The notes beneath the pieces are model-generated. The model searched no databases. It was not told where the DNA came from and saw only the letters and a list, made by a program, of their open reading frames with translations. From Congeria kusceri (lineage: Eukaryota; Mollusca; Bivalvia; Myida; Dreissenidae), in NCBI GenBank assembly GCA_027627225.1, contig JAPFQT010000361.1:60001-124000 (forward strand): a DNA stretch of 64,000 nucleotides, written 5' to 3'. Of this stretch, positions 61,936 through 64,000 are shown piece by piece (position 1 is the first letter of the stretch; every line of letters starts with the position of its first letter). The translations under genes were made by a program, and so were the position numbers.

Positions 61936-62143
61936 CAAAATGTCGTATGCCTGAATTCTCCAAGGTAAGTCGTCTGCACCATAATCAAATCTTATTTCTT
62001 GGTCGGGAAGTAAATTGTTCGTTGTGAAGATACATAAGTGAGGCTTTTTGCGGACTAGAACCACTCGGACTTCTGCATTTGTGGTCGCCCCGGTCCCATC
62101 GTTAACATATCGGCCGAGCTGTTTTGAGAATGTTGCGTCAACA
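61936..62143 (-). CDS. SET-YR gene exon 3, second half of SET domain
   Basis: Acceptor CAATCTGTTTTCAG at 62144. The joined codon restores CVDAT. Then follow GRYVND (the pseudoknot NHS/ND position), a PHLCIFTTNNLLPDQEI strand and RFDYGADDLPWR. FDYG supplies the catalytic Tyr of the ELxYDY motif, and DDLPWR is a post-SET feature I associate with the SET-YR protein group. Two donors give the phase 0 needed by exon 4: a weak GTTTCG after 61936, or a GC donor after 61951. The frame otherwise runs to a stop at 61903. Confidence 0.75.
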
Positions 62144-62499
62144 CTGAAAACAGATTGATGCAATGTAGTAACTGTTAATAGCCAAATTGTGTAGTCACTG
62201 TTAAAGAATGTTTTTGAACGTTTGTTTACAAATGGTATTTAAAAAATAAGTATCAAATTAAAATACTTATCAATGTTAACGTGCCTGTACGTCTGTAATA
62301 ATTTTACCGTAATTATCCCGAGTCTTTTCACAAGATTATTGTTTTGACACTTTCCAGTAAAAAAGTAAATGTTACATTTTTATGAGAAATAAAGAAGAAA
62401 ACATTTCCAGTGTTTCTTGGCCGATATGACCATTATCAAATATGTCTAAAATAATTTGGTCAAACACAGAGTGTGCACGTGTGGTTAAGACAACATACA

Positions 62500-62790
62500 C
62501 ATTCCATTTTTATAGATTTTTCCAGCAGGCGGGCAACAACTTTGATGCTTCTGGTCCGATCTGTTTCATATTCGAATATGTCATCTAATGGTTATATAAA
62601 CTATGCAAATTTGGTCAAGATCGGATTCTGTCCTGAACACTGTCAAAAATCCATTTTTTTGTGCCAGATCTGATACATTTTTGCAATTTTTTCACGAAAC
62701 ATGGGCAAAAACTTTGGTGGATTTGACGCATCGAACGTGTCCGAGAGTGTAGGGCCTTACATAAAATGTGCAGGTTTTTTTTCAATATAA
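62500..62790 (+). repeat. Two imperfect ~172 bp repeats in intron 2
   Basis: GGGCAACAACTTTGATGCTTCTGG at about 62530 and GGGCAAAAACTTTGGTGGATT at about 62702 start two related stretches, each with a GTC..GA..TG..CC phrase and an ACA-TTTTTGCA-like segment. The signal is weak, and the spacing falls in the same 160-175 bp class as the other arrays. Confidence 0.45.
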
Positions 62791-63178
62791 GATAACAAAT
62801 TGAAGTTTCTATTATGTTAATAGTTGACGCCATGTATACGACAGACAACGCAGGAGAGGTGCTATATATCAGTGGCTCACTTAGCACTGCGTTTTGGGCT
62901 GACGCAGTATATTTTCTATCACATGGTTACGTTACAATATCATTAAATGGTGTATGTTTGACAATTTCAATTTTCGTTATTTTTAACGTGATGTACAATA
63001 TCCCAACAAAACATGTCTGAGTCATTTAAAACAGTCCCATTTTAAGATAAAAATTGATTTTATGCAATATTTCGGTCGAAATAATCTGATTCGCAATACA
63101 TATGCCCCTTATTACAACAAATATATTAACTGATTTCCGTGTTCGATTGGTTTAGTACAATACTATAGTAAAACATAC

Positions 63179-63335
63179 CATCATTCTTTCTGTCCGGTCT
63201 TGAAAAAGAACAGAAATGAACCAAGATGTCTTGGGTACTTCTGTTCTCGGATGAGGCCTTCTTTATTGGAAATCAGTTCACCTGCATACTCTAACAAGAA
63301 CGATGGCTTTTTTTCAGTTACAAAAACACCTTTAC
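63179..63335 (-). CDS. SET-YR gene exon 2, first half of SET domain, contains TGA
   Basis: Acceptor TTTGCATTTCAG, donor GTATGT, 157 bp. The frame reads GKGVFVTEKKPSFLLEYAGE followed by an EGLIREQKYPRHLGSFLFFF segment. These are the SET N-terminal strands (SAM-binding GxGVF and the EYxGELI strand), in the KMT5A-like arrangement. An in-frame TGA (63181-63183) sits two bases before the donor, immediately before the Cys of the next exon's CVDAT. Relatives have an aromatic residue there (recalled), so TGG to TGA is the simplest explanation. Confidence 0.75.
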
Positions 63336-63743
63336 CTGAAATGCAAATAATTATTTAAATTTATATCAAATAATGCTGGCTATAAAATAGAAATAGTGGT
63401 GATGTTTAATTCTCAATTTTACGTTTGTGTTTAATATGTACTGAGACTATTTGAGAATATATCGAAACACACAGATTTACCGTAATTATTAATAAATCAT
63501 TTACAAATGTCATATATTGCCCATTTAAAACACTTTTAAGTATACTGACACTGCAAATATATGCGATTACACATACATTATACATTTCGTGACCGATATT
63601 TAAGACATTTGATTAGTAAATCATACTTTGTAGAAATATCAAAATCAGTTTTGGCGTTTATTTTACTACCTACAAGATATGTTTACAGGTAATGCTTTTT
63701 TAATAAATACAATATCATTTCCAGGTGTTAATATGTATATTAC

Positions 63744-63816
63744 CAATATAATAATTAACTGTCCTGACAGTGTCCGGGTGGATCCTTTGCTTGGAGGATG
63801 TAGCCTTTTCAGCCAT
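63744..63816 (-). CDS. SET-YR gene exon 1 (start codon and N-terminus)
   Basis: ATG at 63816-63814 opens 24 codons (MAEKATSSKQRIHPDTV...) plus one base, ending at a GTAATA donor. An in-frame TGA lies eight codons upstream (63838-63840) with no acceptor between, so this ATG is the likely start. The split Gly codon joins exon 2 in phase to give the GKGVF start of the SET fold. The residues are basic and Ser/Thr-rich, with no signal peptide, consistent with a nuclear protein. The promoter would lie at about 63840-64000; I see no clear TATA box. Confidence 0.65.
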
Positions 63817-64000
63817 CGGTGTCAGACGTTTACGATATCAAAATTGAAATAAGGTATACTTTGTAAGTAACCTTTCGTGGAAAAATACATTATAGCAGTA
63901 ACATGTTTGTATTGATTGAAACATAAATCGTAGATGTTGTGGATGGATTTCATTCAATAATAAATCGTGTACAAAGCTGCATTTGCTATACCAATGCTGA

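Larger units (their letters stand above)
49998..63816 (-). pseudogene. SET domain + repeat linker + zinc fingers + tyrosine-recombinase-like gene, probably decayed
   Basis: A multi-exon minus-strand gene reconstructed from open frames and GT..AG borders. In order: a KMT5A/SETD8-like SET domain (histone or protein lysine methylation, SAM-dependent, nuclear), a linker of 17-residue repeats, two zinc-finger-like motifs, a YR-like domain, and small 3' exons. Phases agree at e1-e2, e2-e3, e7-e8, e8-e9, e9-e10, e10-e11 and e13-e14. The link between e5 and e7 is unresolved. Lesions: TGA (63181-63183), two 2-bp losses in the linker, TAA (57127-57129), a one-base shift at T7 (55788-55794), TAG (55233-55235), and Cys to Arg in finger 1. 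I recall SET-plus-YR-like proteins from fish, cnidarian and mollusc gene sets but cannot verify it. A sequence with many polishing errors is the main alternative to pseudogene, though the substitutions to stop codons argue for real decay. Confidence 0.75.

Overview
This looks like nuclear DNA of a marine or freshwater bivalve mollusc, possibly a heterodont such as a dreissenid or Mya-like clam (recalled from repeat types, not verified). It is AT-rich and gene-poor. It contains spliced exons with GT..AG borders, several nested tandem-repeat families of about 145-175 bp, TTAA-flanked non-autonomous elements, LINE and Ty3/gypsy remnants, and a tRNA-free SINE-like hairpin repeat of the kind I associate with bivalves. 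No prokaryotic genes, rRNA, convincing tRNA or CRISPR were seen.

Layout. Bases 1-18932 are a macrosatellite in one orientation. Units start at 22, 2540, 5633, 8684, 11781 and 15838. The first five intervals are 2518, 3093, 3051, 3097 and 4057 bp. Units 2+3 match units 4+5 as a 6.15-kb dimer, so this is a higher-order repeat. Units 5 and 6 keep a segment of about 1.1 kb that the short units lack. Bases 18933-31978 are a giant imperfect palindrome built from the same unit. Each arm also contains a hinge with an LTR/primer-binding-site-like motif, and the right arm carries a 1.22-kb TTAA-flanked element. The palindrome ends abruptly at 31978. From 31979 to 49515 there are only repeats and dead elements: a 173-bp array, satellite-like monomers, two LINE families (one split by a tandem array), a truncated gypsy integrase tail with a 3' LTR, a 288-bp TTAA element with a 69-bp minisatellite, and a 166-bp tandem element.

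Bases 49998-63816, minus strand, hold the only cellular gene I can reconstruct. It has at least a dozen exons. It encodes a KMT5A-like SET domain, a linker made of fifteen 51-bp (17-codon) repeats, two zinc-finger-like motifs and a tyrosine-recombinase-like (YR) domain. Most exon junctions agree in phase. The reading frame carries several lesions (TGA in the SET domain, TAA, TAG, a one-base homopolymer frameshift, two 2-bp deletions in the minisatellite, and a zinc-ligand Cys changed to Arg). It is best called a decaying gene or pseudogene unless resequencing removes them.

How the parts relate: the array and palindrome appear to derive from one family of 4-kb unit that suffered internal deletions, was amplified as short dimers, and was separately folded into inverted repeats. 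The gene's introns host further elements of the same general kinds.
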